Below, one piece after another: positions 1-11,720 of a stretch of 64,000 bases of DNA. The stretch covers positions 24,774,949 to 24,838,948 of the forward strand of contig CM038912.1 in NCBI GenBank assembly GCA_021904315.1, read 5' to 3'. Made by a program: the position numbers and the translations under genes. The notes beneath the pieces were generated by a model. It ran no database searches, was not told the DNA's origin, and saw only the letters and a program-made list of their open reading frames with translations. Positions within the stretch are counted from its first letter, which is position 1, and each line of letters opens with the position of its first letter. This DNA is from Sphagnum magellanicum (lineage: Eukaryota > Streptophyta > Sphagnopsida > Sphagnales > Sphagnaceae).

Positions 1-11
1 GAACAGATGAT

Positions 12-145
12 CAAGAATTGACCTGGAGAAGAAACTCGATTTGAGCAGAAAGTCCAGAATTGAGCTGGAGAAGAAACTAGATTGAGCAGAAAGTTGAGGA
101 TTGAGATGGAGAAGAAACTAGATGGAGCTCTGAATTGAGCTTCAA
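12..145. repeat. Short tandem repeat, unit about 42 bp
   Basis: Three and a half diverged copies of a unit containing 'TGGAGAAGAAACT' followed by 'GATTGAGCAGAAAGT' occur at about 15, 57, 98 and 131. The window begins inside or just before the array, so its true extent is unknown. It is purine-rich and has no sustained conserved frame. Confidence 0.7.
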
Positions 146-1004
146 AATCTACCAAAGCTGGTGCAAGAAGAAGATGGCAAAGTAGGAACAAACAGCACGA
201 AACCGTTAGTAAAGGAAAATCACGAGCTGATGGGAGAACAAGCCAGATCCTTCAACTAAGCAAAATTCATGTGTTTTCTCAGCTTCTTAAGCTTCACTTC
301 ACTATATAAACCCAGATCACCAAAGCTGATTTCCCTGATCTCCCTGGTCTCCCTTTGATCTGCCTCTGCAAGTAGAGGATGAAACATGATCATAGGTTGG
401 AAGAAGCAGCAGCTAGCGTGAACATTCAGCTTGTTGGTCTTCTGAAATCACACACACACACACACATGTACAGAACCTATACACATCATACAGAAAAACA
501 TCATCAAAAGTTAGAATTTGCCTGTTTTGCAACAAGAATAAGGCAAAAAAGCAACAATGAAGCTATGAAACAACAATCCCCACATGTACAGAAACTAGAA
601 CTGGGTTCAGTATTATCTTCAGGCTTCGGCCTTAAATCCTGGGTTGGTGAAATTTGCAAAGAGGAACAACAACTATATAAGCTGCTGCTGCCGCTGCTGG
701 GTGATGAGTGTATTCTTGACACAATAACAACACACAAGTTTGAAGTTTGAACACTACACCCAGAAACAAACAGAAATCAGAGAGAAAGAAAGTTTTGGCA
801 GAGCATTTTTCGCCTATTTTCTGCACCTGTGTCAGTGACCCCACATGCACACAAACATTTGTATTTTATCATCCATGTATACGTAGTTTTCAGACAAATA
901 TAGTGTATTTTGTTATCCATATAGTTTCCCAAAAATATGTATTTTATCATCCATACAGTTTCCTACAAAATGCTTTGCATCAAGTATTATTTGTGCATCC
1001 ATGC
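146..1004 (+). other. Unassigned stretch with TATA-like site; no recognised gene
   Basis: A good TATA-like sequence (CTATATAAACCC) lies near 302-313, followed by a pyrimidine-rich leader and an ATG at 379 that opens a 123-codon frame to 750. I do not recognise that protein: it is His/Thr-rich where it crosses a (CA)n microsatellite at 449-466 and shows no domain. The arrangement could be a promoter with a first exon, or part of a retroelement terminal repeat cut by the window edge. A second open frame from about 747 runs into the 91-bp tandem array and is probably not a gene. Confidence 0.3.
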
Positions 1005-1740
1005 ATTTCAGCAGATTTGCTTGGTCTCTTGGATGATCATCTATTTTTTTATGGACATGATGTACCTTCCCTTTTTTTCCATGGATGTTGTGGAATGGGT
1101 GGCTGCAAATTTGCTGTGTGTCTCGGTGATCACCCATTTTGGATGAATGTCATCCATTTCTGGTGGATCTTGACCATGCTATGGGATGGGTGTGCTACAA
1201 ACTTGCTTATTGTCTTGGATGATCATCCATCTTGGATGCATACCCCCTAGTATTTTGGTGGGTATTTACCATGTTATGGAATGGATGCTACAAATTTGCT
1301 TTCTATCTCAGTGATCGTCCAATTCAGATGCATACCATCCATTTTTGAAGGATATTAACCATTTATGGAATGGTGTTGAAAATATGCTTTGTATCCTGGA
1401 TGATAATTCACTTTTGATGAAATTCCATCTTATTTTGGTGGATATTAACACATGTTATGAAATAGGTAATTATCTTGGATGACCATCCATTTGGGACAAA
1501 TACCATCCTCTTCTAGAGAACATTAACCTTGTTATGACTAACATGCTGCAACTTTGTTTGATATTTTGGATGATAATCCATTTTGGATTAATAGCATCCA
1601 TTTTTGGTGGAAATTTAACTGTTCTACAGAATAGGTGATGCAAAATTTGCTTTCAATCTTGGATGATCTTCTGAACTGGATGAATACTATAGATTTTGGT
1701 AGATATGGACCATATTATGGAATGGGGTGGCTCCCAGGCC
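1005..1740. repeat. Degenerate tandem array, unit about 91 bp, about 8 copies
   Basis: The landmark 'TGGAATGGGTGGCTGCAAATTTGCT' and its variants (no more than 20 bases conserved in most copies) starts at about 1091, 1182, 1277, 1366, 1457, 1535, 1627 and 1718. Most spacings are 89-95 bp and one is 78 bp. Each unit also carries 'TTGGATGATCATCCAT' and 'GGTGGATATTAACCAT' variants. A partial unit precedes the first landmark near 1013. The unit length is not a multiple of three in most copies and stops interrupt every frame, so this is a minisatellite rather than a repeat protein. Confidence 0.8.
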
Positions 1741-2455
1741 TGGACTATGGACCATTTGGAGAGTTTTTCTTGTCAGACCATTGACTCTACAAAGCAACTC
1801 AAAAAGTTTTGAATAATTATGGAATTTTCACCCATTTTGGCTTTTGCATTATTCATTTTATTTGCATTATACCTACATAAGGAATATGAGGTATTGTTAT
1901 CCATGAGGGCTACTACAGTACCCTAGGGTCAGTTTCCACATTGACAAAACGAATAAATTTTTTTTTCAAATATGAATTCGTTTTTTAATTTGAATTTTTT
2001 TTTTTCTCCCATCATTTAGTATTATATTGTGATATGAGTAATGAAATTATTCAGAGTGTAGCCTAAGATAATTATGATGATTTTCAACATGTCAAAGTTC
2101 ATATTTTCACAAATTTTCATTTCCTTATTTTGAGGATTATTTAATGACAAAACAAACTGAAACCAGCAACAGGTAAAATAGGAAATGTATCCATGAAGTT
2201 CCTCAAAAAATGAACTCCCGGGGCTCAGAATAGCACCTGGTGAACATTCCTCACAATCATGGGACAAAATAAAAAAGCATAGCCAATAAAATGTTCCTAT
2301 GGGTGCTGGTTCACTCGGGCCAATGTATGTAATTTTAATGTATGCTGAATCTTTTCAGATATGCTCCAGACTTTGTGAAAGTGTGAAAGTATCAACTCTT
2401 GGTAATAGATAGTGTTTATTACACCTTTTTCAAACCAAAGAATTAGCAAAATACT
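1741..2455. other. Intergenic, nothing assignable except an orphan transposon end
   Basis: No coding exon is recognised. At 2300-2317 the sequence 'GGTGCTGGTTCACTCGGGCC' matches the terminal inverted repeat of the foldback elements at 6162-6778 and 18776-19330. No partner end is seen upstream, so it is probably a truncated copy. Confidence 0.4.
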
Positions 2456-2460
2456 CACAC

Positions 2461-2608
2461 ATGGGTTTAACAATTTTCTCTCCTATTTTTTGCACATACG
2501 GGGTAAAATTTGTTAAACAATTTAAACAATTTTTACCCCATATGTGAAAATTGTTAAAACCCATATGGGAGAATTTTACACCAATGGGTTTAACAATTTT
2601 CTCTCCTC
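2461..2608. repeat. Nested inverted repeat with an extra direct copy of the arm
   Basis: The inner arms are 2493-2513 and 2526-2546 (CACATACGGGGTAAAA against TTTTACCCCATATGTG). The outer arms are about 2461-2479 and 2545-2566 (ATGGGTTTAACAATTTTC against GAAAATTGTTAAAACCCAT). A third copy, ATGGGTTTAACAATTTTCTC, follows in direct orientation at 2584-2603. The structure would form a hairpin with a short AT-rich loop and resembles a degenerate MITE. Confidence 0.7.
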
Positions 2609-5600
2609 TCAAAACTAGTAGGGAACAAGTCTTTGATATGTTGGGCAAAAAAAAGAGCATACTTCAAACAAGCACATAAGTTCATTCTGAAAGGAAAGTG
2701 GTGAAGAGAATCAGCCAAGGGTGGCAAGAACTTTGTGTGTGTGTGTGTGTGTGTGTTTTCATCTAGAAGATGTTGCTCTAGCTCAATATAATGACCCAAA
2801 GATGCTATGTCTTATAAGGAAATGGAAAGGTTTGGATAGACATTGGGGTACTGGTATTCATAAGATGGAAAGGAGACAATCAGGATGCATGCAATTTTGG
2901 CTCAATATATGATTGTCACAATCATGCAAAATGTATGTAATGTTGGGAATTTCTTTTTGCACTTTTGTACATAATTAAAAGCACGCATGTGTATGAGCCC
3001 AAATTTTGGAGGTTTGAAGAGAAGTTCCAAAGAGTGTTGGCTGATTATTCACAACACACCCGGTTATCAACCCAAGGTATTGATGACCTACCCGCTTGTT
3101 ATTGATTTTTTGAGAACTGGAACATAATATACATGCCCTTAATACATATCATTCCAAGAACCAAAAAAGACCCTTTACAGATTGGGTCTTGAATTTTCAA
3201 TTTTTAATACCCTACTCCAATGATTGGAATTTCATTCAAGTAGGTTATCAATCTTAAAACCCTGAACATGTTTATAACAGAATAAATAAATATAAATAAA
3301 TCTTATATCCTGCCCTACCTATGCAATATAACCTGTGGTTATCAAGGAAAGCATTTGGAAACTGACCCTTATGCATAACCAATGGGTATTACCAAAAAAT
3401 AACTAAGTAAATTAATAATTGGGGGTATTATTTGATGATGAAATTGATAGACGACCAGTTTTTTTTATTTCTTTTAAATAATTGATATTGATGTCATGTG
3501 TGGTTCCAAAAAAAACCCACTTGACCAATTATAAAAAAAAAGCAGTAATTGGCCAACACTGGTTCCAAGCTTCTTCCGTTTTTGGATTTGCAAGGTTGGT
3601 TTTTTTCACCCATAAAAAAATGTCCATTGCACAAAATATCAAAACGTTTTTAAAAAGCAAGTTTGATAAAGAAAAATAAAATGGTTAAGATTTTATTTGT
3701 ACAAAAAAGTAAAATTAGAAATAAAACTTAAACTAAAAGTGCGCATCTTTTTTTTTTAAAGCCAAATATATGAAACAAATGGCAAAATGATTTCATTTGG
3801 GGACTTGAAGTCATAGGTAGCAACAAAGGAAGAAAATTAAGGATGTTAAGGTAATAGATTATGAAGGTGGGCTCCACATTGTTGCACATTACCAATGATA
3901 ATCAATTCACCAAAAAAAAAAAAATCATTTTGTGAAAATTGAATTTCATTAAATGAAAATATTGAATGATATTGCATGCAATTCAATTGAATTTGAATTC
4001 AATTTCTTCAATTCAATTGGATTCAAATTTAATTGAAAAAAAATGATATGCAAATTAGTGCAAAATCTATTGGTGATTATGGTGTTGAAAAAATCAAAGT
4101 TGAAAAAATATATATAGATATGAAAAAAACACTTTCCAATTCCTTTTTACTTGGGAATCAACTAAACATTTTTCAATCCAAAGGACAACTTATGAAACCT
4201 AAAATTGTTCTACCTAGATTAGTTTCAATGAATCATCACTAAAATTCATTATCTCATCTTTCATATGTTGAAACGAATGTTGTGCAAATACCTCCATCCA
4301 ACTATTAGACTAAACAATTTTGGATCCAAGTATCAAAAACCTAATTTGACTTAATCCAAAAATTAAAAAGTCAATGTAAACCTTAATCATTGAATCACTC
4401 AATGATGGTATAACTAGGGTAGAAACCGAAATGTTCTACTTGTTCATTTTCAATGGACAAAACCCTCAAGGACCTTCCCAAATTTGAGTGTTTTAAACAA
4501 GTCCAAGTATTAGGTTTTAGGGTTTCACATATGTGTGCATTAGTTTATATTTAGTATTTAGGATATTATGCTACTTTCAACTGAGGTGCAAGATTTATCC
4601 CTACTTGTTTCATCACCTAGCTTTATGGAACACATTGTTGTTGGTTGTTTTAGGGATATACAAGCTTAGTTTGAATGTACCAAACACAAACAAGAGAATA
4701 TGTTTTTCAACATCAATATAAATGAAGTGATTCACAACTTGTTATACAACAAGAACAAGAACAATGATTCTTTGATCATTGTATTATATATGTTTTTGAC
4801 AACTTTAAGTTCTTGAAGTGCAAAATCAATCCTATTGAGTACCCTACAACTTTAATTCCAAACTGCATTTGGAATCACATCCTTTTTAGAAAATCATAAA
4901 CCTTATACTTGACAATTGTCTTTTTTGGGCAAAACAATATTACTCTTATTAACAAGTTCTAATGTTTTTTTATTAAAAAACCCATTTCCCAAAGGTTCTA
5001 CCACGTTTGTAAAACATATAAAATCTAGGACCATGGTTCTTTTTTAAAAACAGATACCCTCACAACAGTAGTTCAAACTTTTTCATCTCTTTTTTCTTTT
5101 CTTTTCCTAATCCTTGGTTGTTCCGCTGTTGCAAGTTGAATGAGTAACTTGGCCAATGTGTCTGCCTGCCAAAGTTTCAAAGAATTAAAGTCTATTTGTC
5201 ACTTGAATTCTTTAGCTAAAAAGCTTGGAAATTGTGTGAAAGATGAGTAACATATCAATTAGCCAAACCTTCACAAAGTTTTGACAAAAATTTCTCGTAA
5301 CAAGTATGGTGATTTGTTTCATTATTCTCCAAGAAAAATATAGTCAATACCCACATGCAATCTCACTTGATTTCAGATTCTTTGGATGCTTTAATGTAGG
5401 TCTCAACATGTGCAGTAGAAGTGGATGATGTGCATTGGAGGTCCAGATGAAAGTACTACAGAAAGGCCATTGTACTGCTACTAGTGGAGATGCTCTTATC
5501 ACCAAAATGTTTTCCTCCTACAAGTCTGTGAGAACCAAAAAGTCTCACTAAGTTACTTAGATTCAGCAGTTCAACAGTTGCAAGCTCATGAAGTCTAAAG

Positions 5601-6161
5601 TATTGTTCATGGAGACCTTAGATTAAGCCCGAAAAGAGAAGAACCTATATATTTAGTTGACAAATTTCTACACTGTTCATGTTCAGTGATCAAAACACAC
5701 AGAAAGAACACACAGAAAATTGAACATATCACGTATCCTCGTATCATGCATTGTAATGGAGGAATTGGTGAATACAAATAAATTACATTTTATGTGTTTT
5801 CAGTGCTAGAAATTCTACATAAGCTTGTAAGTGGCAAAATCTGACAGACCCAACTACCTTCAACAAAACCAGGCACTTAATACACCGTGTTTTGTAGCCA
5901 CAAGAAAAGAAATACCCAAGAATCAAAGCGGGTTCTCTCTCTCCCTCTAGTGAAGTGTTCTTTTATGTTTGGCATTCAGTCATCAATGATACAAAATAAC
6001 TATTTCTGCATTCAACTTTCCAGCAAGCAACTTTTTTCCTTTCTGAATTTCTGACCATGCTAATAGTAATTGCAGCTTTTTGGGCTTGGAATGGAGATGT
6101 CTTTTGTGCTTGGAATCATGCAGTTCAGGATCCCGAACCTTGAGCTGACTCACATACAACT
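2609..6161. other. AT-rich intergenic DNA without a recognised gene
   Basis: Only short open frames occur and none resembles a known protein. A (GT)n microsatellite lies at about 2733-2755, and homopolymer A or T runs are common. At 3950-4040 several overlapping AATTGAATT-type words give an AT-rich near-palindromic patch. Nothing else can be supported. Confidence 0.4.
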
Positions 6162-6778
6162 AGTCAGAGTGAACCAAACACCCCGCAGTGCACCATCCAC
6201 CGGATGCTCCCATATACAAAACAGTTGTGAATGAACATCAATTGAGTTAATATCTGGTCTCACCTTGGTAATCCATTTTGTAGGAAGTAGGTTCTATCAC
6301 TTCAAGAGAATGTGGTTTTTGTCACTCAAAAATCCGTGGCTCATGACAAATGTGTGAAATAAACTTTGTGGTTTGATCCATTTTAATGTACAAAATATGT
6401 GGTGTTTATTGTGGTATATATTACATTAAAATGTAATCTATATTTTAATGGCACAAATGTAATTATGTAATTTGTGTCATTATTTAATATCAAATTGTCA
6501 TTTCAATGTAATACATACTACCATAAACATCATATATTATATACATTGCAATGGATGAAACCACAAAGTTTATCTTGCACATGTGTCACGAGCTGTGGGT
6601 TTTTGTGTGCGAAAAACCACACTCTCTTCTAGTGTATACATATAGATAGGTAGGAAAAAAACAACTGGGGTAATCACCAAGGTTAGCTAGGGAACTGAAG
6701 CTCAGGAGAAAATTGTTTCCTAACCCGCTTACCATCCATCCTTCATGGTAGCATGGTGGGTGCTGGTTCACCCTGACA
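6162..6778. mobile_element. Non-autonomous foldback DNA transposon (family member A)
   Basis: The ends are inverted: AGTCAGAGTGAACCAAACAC at the left and, reverse-complemented at the right, CTGTCAGGGTGAACCAGCAC. Internal arms of about 130 bp at 6297-6430 and 6490-6645 are also complementary; both carry ATAAACTTTGTGGTTT-type and AGAGARTGTGGTTTTT-type words in opposite orientation. The element is therefore an imperfect palindrome of about 617 bp with no coding capacity. The left 50 bp is shared with the inverted right end of the element at 18776-19330, which defines a family. I did not find a convincing target-site duplication, so the superfamily is not assigned. Confidence 0.72.
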
Positions 6779-8143
6779 GTGTCCTTGTTTGGAGTAGCCG
6801 ATTGAGTTGGCCTGATTTAAATATCTTTGTGCTCTCTGTAATACAACAACGATCTTTATTACAATCCCATGTTGCTCATAGTCAGTCATGCAAACGTGGG
6901 CCTCAACCAGCTAAACAAAAGGAGTCAGATCCATGGGTCTTCTCCAAACCTTGATCTGAACTCTTTTGGTGAGTTTGAAACCACCAGTGTGGTTGTTTTT
7001 TGGTGGATTCTCGCCAGTTTGTAACCCTTTTTTTTGCAGAAGTGTGAAAATTGAGTTTTTTTTGGTTTTTTTTAATGGACATATTTTGAAAATAATTTTT
7101 TTTCTAAAACGTCCCCAGATTCAATATTGGGTTCCAATAGGTACCCAACCAAATAGAGAGTTGAGTCAATGTTTTTACTTGTACATTACTGTATAGTCAA
7201 ATTTGGCTAAACTGTCATTTTTGTATAGTCATTTTTGGCTAAATGGTCCAATTTGGATGATCACCACTTCTGCTACCTACATCACAAAATTGAAAATTAA
7301 AAAAACCACTGTGCAAAAGGAGGTTAGCTTCCATGTTTTGTTTTTTAGGCGAATTTCCTCCACTTGGCAACAAAAATATATCCAGTTCAACTCACTCAGT
7401 CAAAGGGGTTTTTGTGGGAAAAAAAAAATGCACCAAAGTAACCAGATTTTGAGGGATTGCCATATTTAGATAATAGGTTCTATTGGGTCACAAAAAGATT
7501 GCAATATTCTTAAATTTTTCTACTTTCCTCTCTTATACATGTAGCTAGATTTGGCTAATTCCTCTTGTGGATAATCACCAGTATGGCTACATCACAAAAT
7601 TGAAAAATAAAAATACCGGTCAGCTTATAGCCCAATTCATGCTCATCCAGGCTTGCACGAGCAATAGATACAGTCTTCTGTTGGCTGGCATTTATGATGC
7701 CTCTTGTTTGGTCAATAGTATACACCATTGTTCTTCCAACCATGGCCTTGCCTGGGCCCCAATCCAAAGGAGTGTTAGGTAAGTTAAGCTTCTTTCAACA
7801 GCTTTCGGGTTTGTGTGTCCTCTCTAGAAAATACAGTGTTCTCCAGACATCTAGCTTAATCTGCTCGTGTGCAGGTTGACATGAATGCAGACAGAGCCAA
7901 CAAAGCCCAGATACAACATAGACCCCTGTGCATTGTGCCTCTTTCCCTGCAGAAAAGTCAGGGTTTTCAGAGAGTGTTGGGCGGGTATGAAAAAGTGGTG
8001 CCCCCAACTCCCCCCCCCCCACTGGTTATCAGGGCGGTTCTTAAGGGTTCATAGCTGTGATTAATATCAAGTAATTCAAAAGAACTGGTTCTGATGTAAC
8101 CACGGTTGTCAAAAGAAACCGAATGAAGTCAATTGATGTTTAG
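6779..8143. other. Intergenic, no recognised gene
   Basis: Open frames are short and unrelated to known proteins. Two segments, near 7240-7300 and 7555-7610, share 'CTACATCACAAAATTGAAAA' and 'GATAATCACCA'-type words, which suggests an old local duplication. A poly-C run lies near 8016-8026. Confidence 0.35.
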
Positions 8144-8172
8144 AGTGAATCAGCACCCGCCAATGCACTAGT
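8144..8172. repeat. Orphan or distant left end of the foldback-transposon family
   Basis: AGAGTGAATCAGCACCCGCC followed by AATGCAC matches the left terminal repeat of the family at 6162-6778. A matching right end (GTGCACTGGTGGGGGGTGTG then GTTTGCTCTGGCC) appears at about 11968-12000. The two could bound one larger member of about 3.9 kb, or they may be independent fragments. Confidence 0.45.
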
Positions 8173-11100
8173 TGAGAAAAACTTATTATGGGTTTTGTTG
8201 GGATGAAACCCAACTGAGCATCGGTTGGGTTATGGGTAGGTTTAGGAGCGCCAAAAAAAAGCAAAAAGACTCCGTTCATTTTATTTTATTTTCTCCTTTC
8301 TTTTTTTTCCTCTTGCTATCTACTGACCCTACCTAACTTTGACTCCTCCTACCTACTGACCCACTAACCTTACTTGCCTACTAACCAAACTAAGGGCACC
8401 TCTTCTTTGCCCTTCTTCTTTTTCTTGGTTTTTTCATTTTGCTTCTCCTTTTTGCACCATCATCATCTTAGCTTGATGTGCCTCACCCCAACTCAATGGA
8501 GGTACCTTTGTTTGTTTTTTTTGTTTTCATTGTTGTCATCCTTATTTTTTGGGTGTGTTTGTTGTCAAGGGTGTCAAAGCTCCACAATGATGTAAAGGGA
8601 CCTTCACTTTCATCGCCAAAGAACTTCAAGCTCCTCTTTTTGTGGTTTCTTTAAAATATTTTTTGCTAATGGTTTTGTTTTGAGGAAGAAGCACAACCTA
8701 AGGCACTACTAGGGGGAGGGGGGTTGGCACATATGCAACTGTGACCATCATCGCATGCCATCACTTGTAGCAAATAAACACCAAAAGGTTCCTAGATTTT
8801 TTTTGTTCACTACAAAAGACAACAATGATGAATCAAGGTCCCTTGTCATCTTCTTGTGTTTGTTTGTTGCAAAAGATGACAACAAGTTCACCTTTTTGCG
8901 TGTTTATTGAAGGGGAGCTTTAAGCTTTCCTTTTCTGTTTTGCGTTTTATTTAAATGTGCCTTCCCACCAAATTAATGAGTCCCTTGGAGCAAATGATAA
9001 TGGGATGTATGAATAAGAAATGGTAATATAGTTTTTGTTTTAGCTTACACATTTAGTAAACCTCTTGGTGAAACATCATGTGTTTTAAGATTGCTTTTCA
9101 CATTTATGTGAAAAAAAATTAAGTAAAATGCGAACATTTGGGTTGAATCTTTCAACCTCATACTTGTGGTGTTTCCTTTTCTAAGTTATGATCAAATTTA
9201 TAGGAGAAAAACCTCAAAGGTTGGGGTCTTTGTTTTTCTTTTTTGGAATGCTTAAAAATGATGGGGACAAATAAAGTTTAGGGTCTATGGTTTATGCAAT
9301 ACCCAAATTGATAATAATGTCAAATGTAAACTCATCATTTTTTTTGTTTCAATTTTAGTTGTTGGCTAAAGGGGCAATCAAAGGAGCAAATGAAACCTTT
9401 CAAAGACCCAAAATAATTCGAAAGGATTTAGATTGGGCCAAGATGGGGTCAAAGTGGGTGTGTAAAGTTGGCATGTGTTCCATAGCATAGTCACAAAGTG
9501 GTTGTTCACCCCAACACCTAAAAAAGGTGCACGGCCTTATGGTATAAAGAGCCAAATTTGGTGTTCCTTTGACTCATGAACAGAGCCCAACACCCAAATT
9601 AAGTTTGGATGAAGGCACACATTTTAAATGATGCACATGTGATCTAATGACAAAATTATGAAAAGGTGGTCACAAAGTGGGATCACCTCTAGTCATTTGC
9701 ACTTAGGCCCATCTGGAATGGGATCACTTCGAATCACTTGCAAAAATGGAATCCAAGGTGTGGAAACCCCATTTGGTTTGGTTAGCTTCAGATCAATTTT
9801 TGTAAGTCTTAAGCATTCAATCTTGGGGCATTGGGAACATCCCATGCAATGCCCACACGCACATTGAAACTTATAAACCTTCATCTACACCACCCAATGC
9901 ATGTATGCAAAAAGGTTAAAGATGGCATTGGATGGCATGTATTGGGAACAAGAGTTCAACAAAACAACATGGATACAAAATATCAACACGATCATTGATT
10001 TCTATGAATCTAAGATGATTCATGGACATTATGCCTTCATATCGTACACTCATTTTATTTATTTTTTCCTTGCTTGGTTTAACGTTTTTTGAAATGCCCA
10101 TACTAACTTTAGGTTGTTGCTTTAATGCAAATATCATTTGTGGTGAATTTGTGGTGATTCTTGTTCATCTCTAGCTAGAAGATTACCACATTTATATCCA
10201 CCAAGATGTAAAAAATGCAGCAAAAGCAACAATAGCCTAGTGCCAAGTGCATGAGATGGATGACGTGGACCATAGTCTTCAGGAAGATTCTCCTTCAAAT
10301 AAAGATTAGGGTGTGGGTAGGATTGTATATGGTGGGCATTTTTAACATGACTTGGAAATTGTCATCCACCTATCATGTACATTGAAGCTAAAGTTTTCAT
10401 TTGAAAACATCATACCCCATGGCATCCAAATATATGTAAAGCTATTTTGATTTTTGATAAACTTTTTTGTTATGGGTTCAAAACCATCTTATATTCTTGC
10501 ATTATAATTTCACATTTGCATTGTTAAAACTTAAGGTTCTTAAGCAATATTTACATAGTGTTTTGTAAGATCCTCATGATGCAAAGGAAAATTTGCAATA
10601 CCTACATATGATCATTCAATACACACTAAGCTTTTGGAATCATGTGCAATACTTGCATATGGGTCATTAAACATGCACTAACATTTTAACAAAAATTTGT
10701 AATATCTCCATACATGTCACAAAATAAATGATGGTTTATTGAAATCTTATCACCCTTCCAAATCCCAATTTGAAGGGATGCGTGTATTACACTTTGAAAT
10801 TATGTTTTCAATTATTAACCATGAATCAAAACTAGATCATTTTCATTGGAACCCATGTGCAAGTATTAGAAAGGACAAAACCATTACTTTAACATAGTAC
10901 TTGCACATGAGTCATGAAATAAGTGCTTGCTTTGGGTACACCAAGCAATTAAAAACAAGATGGTGTAAAGTTGATGCAATATTCATTCTTGGATTAAGAC
11001 ATCACCTAATAACTTTCAACAAAGACCAAATGGTTTCCATATGTCCCCACATGTGGGTATTGCATCATACAAAAGCCATTATAAGAACACAATATCTAAA

Positions 11101-11370
11101 TCCCAAGGTAAACCATAAAAATGGAAAACAAAAGAATTTTATAAGAACTAATTATGCTTTCAACTTAAAAGTATTCAAACAAATCAAAATAATGAATGGA
11201 AGATTTAGCCTAATAATTTAAATTTAACCAACCCAAAAAAATAAATACATAAAACCCTGAATAATCCTAATGGTAAATGCCATAAAACCTAACAATTATA
11301 TAAACATATTTAAACAAAATTTTTTTTATATATATAGGGGTTGATATGTAGATATGACAATTAATACAAA
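8173..11370. other. Intergenic, possible interior of a larger repeat; no recognised gene
   Basis: The part 8270-8640 is pyrimidine-rich. The remainder is AT-rich with only short frames, the longest 106 codons at 10901-11221, and none is recognised. If the ends at 8144 and 12000 belong together, this is the interior of a non-autonomous transposon. Confidence 0.35.
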
Positions 11371-11720
11371 GGTTTTGTTGAAAAGTAAAAGTTTAATAAG
11401 AAAGTAAAGAGTTTTTATCAAGAAGTCAAGCTTTAGCCAAGAAGTAGAAAGATTTTATTGAGAAATAAAAGTTTAGTCTAAAATTAGAGAGGTTTTGTCA
11501 ATAAGTACAAGTTTAGTTTTAAAATAGAAAGTTTTGTTAAAAGGTAAAGGTTTAACTAGGAAAGTGTGGAGGTTTTGTTGAAAGGTAAAACTTGAGCCGT
11601 GAAAAGATAGAAGTTTTACCAAAATATAAAAGTTTAGTTAGGATAATATTTTTAAAAATTCAAAACATAAAAGTTTAGCCAAGAAATAAAGAGATCTTGT
11701 CAACATGGAAAGGTTTAGAA
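11371..11720. repeat. Tandem array, unit 40 bp, about 9 copies
   Basis: Copies of 'GGTTTTGTTGAAAAGTAAAA' followed by 'GTTTAGYAAGAAAGT' begin at about 11371, 11410, 11451, 11491, 11531, 11571, 11612, 11650 and 11692. Spacing is 39-42 bp throughout, so the period is strict although sequence identity is moderate. No frame is open across the array. Confidence 0.85.

Noticed and set aside
379..750. 123-codon open frame after a TATA-like site
   Set aside because: Not called a gene: low-complexity His/Thr composition comes from a CA microsatellite and no domain is recognisable.
747..1250. 167-codon open frame
   Set aside because: It runs into the 91-bp tandem array, and its Cys/His-rich look reflects repeat words rather than a zinc-binding pattern.
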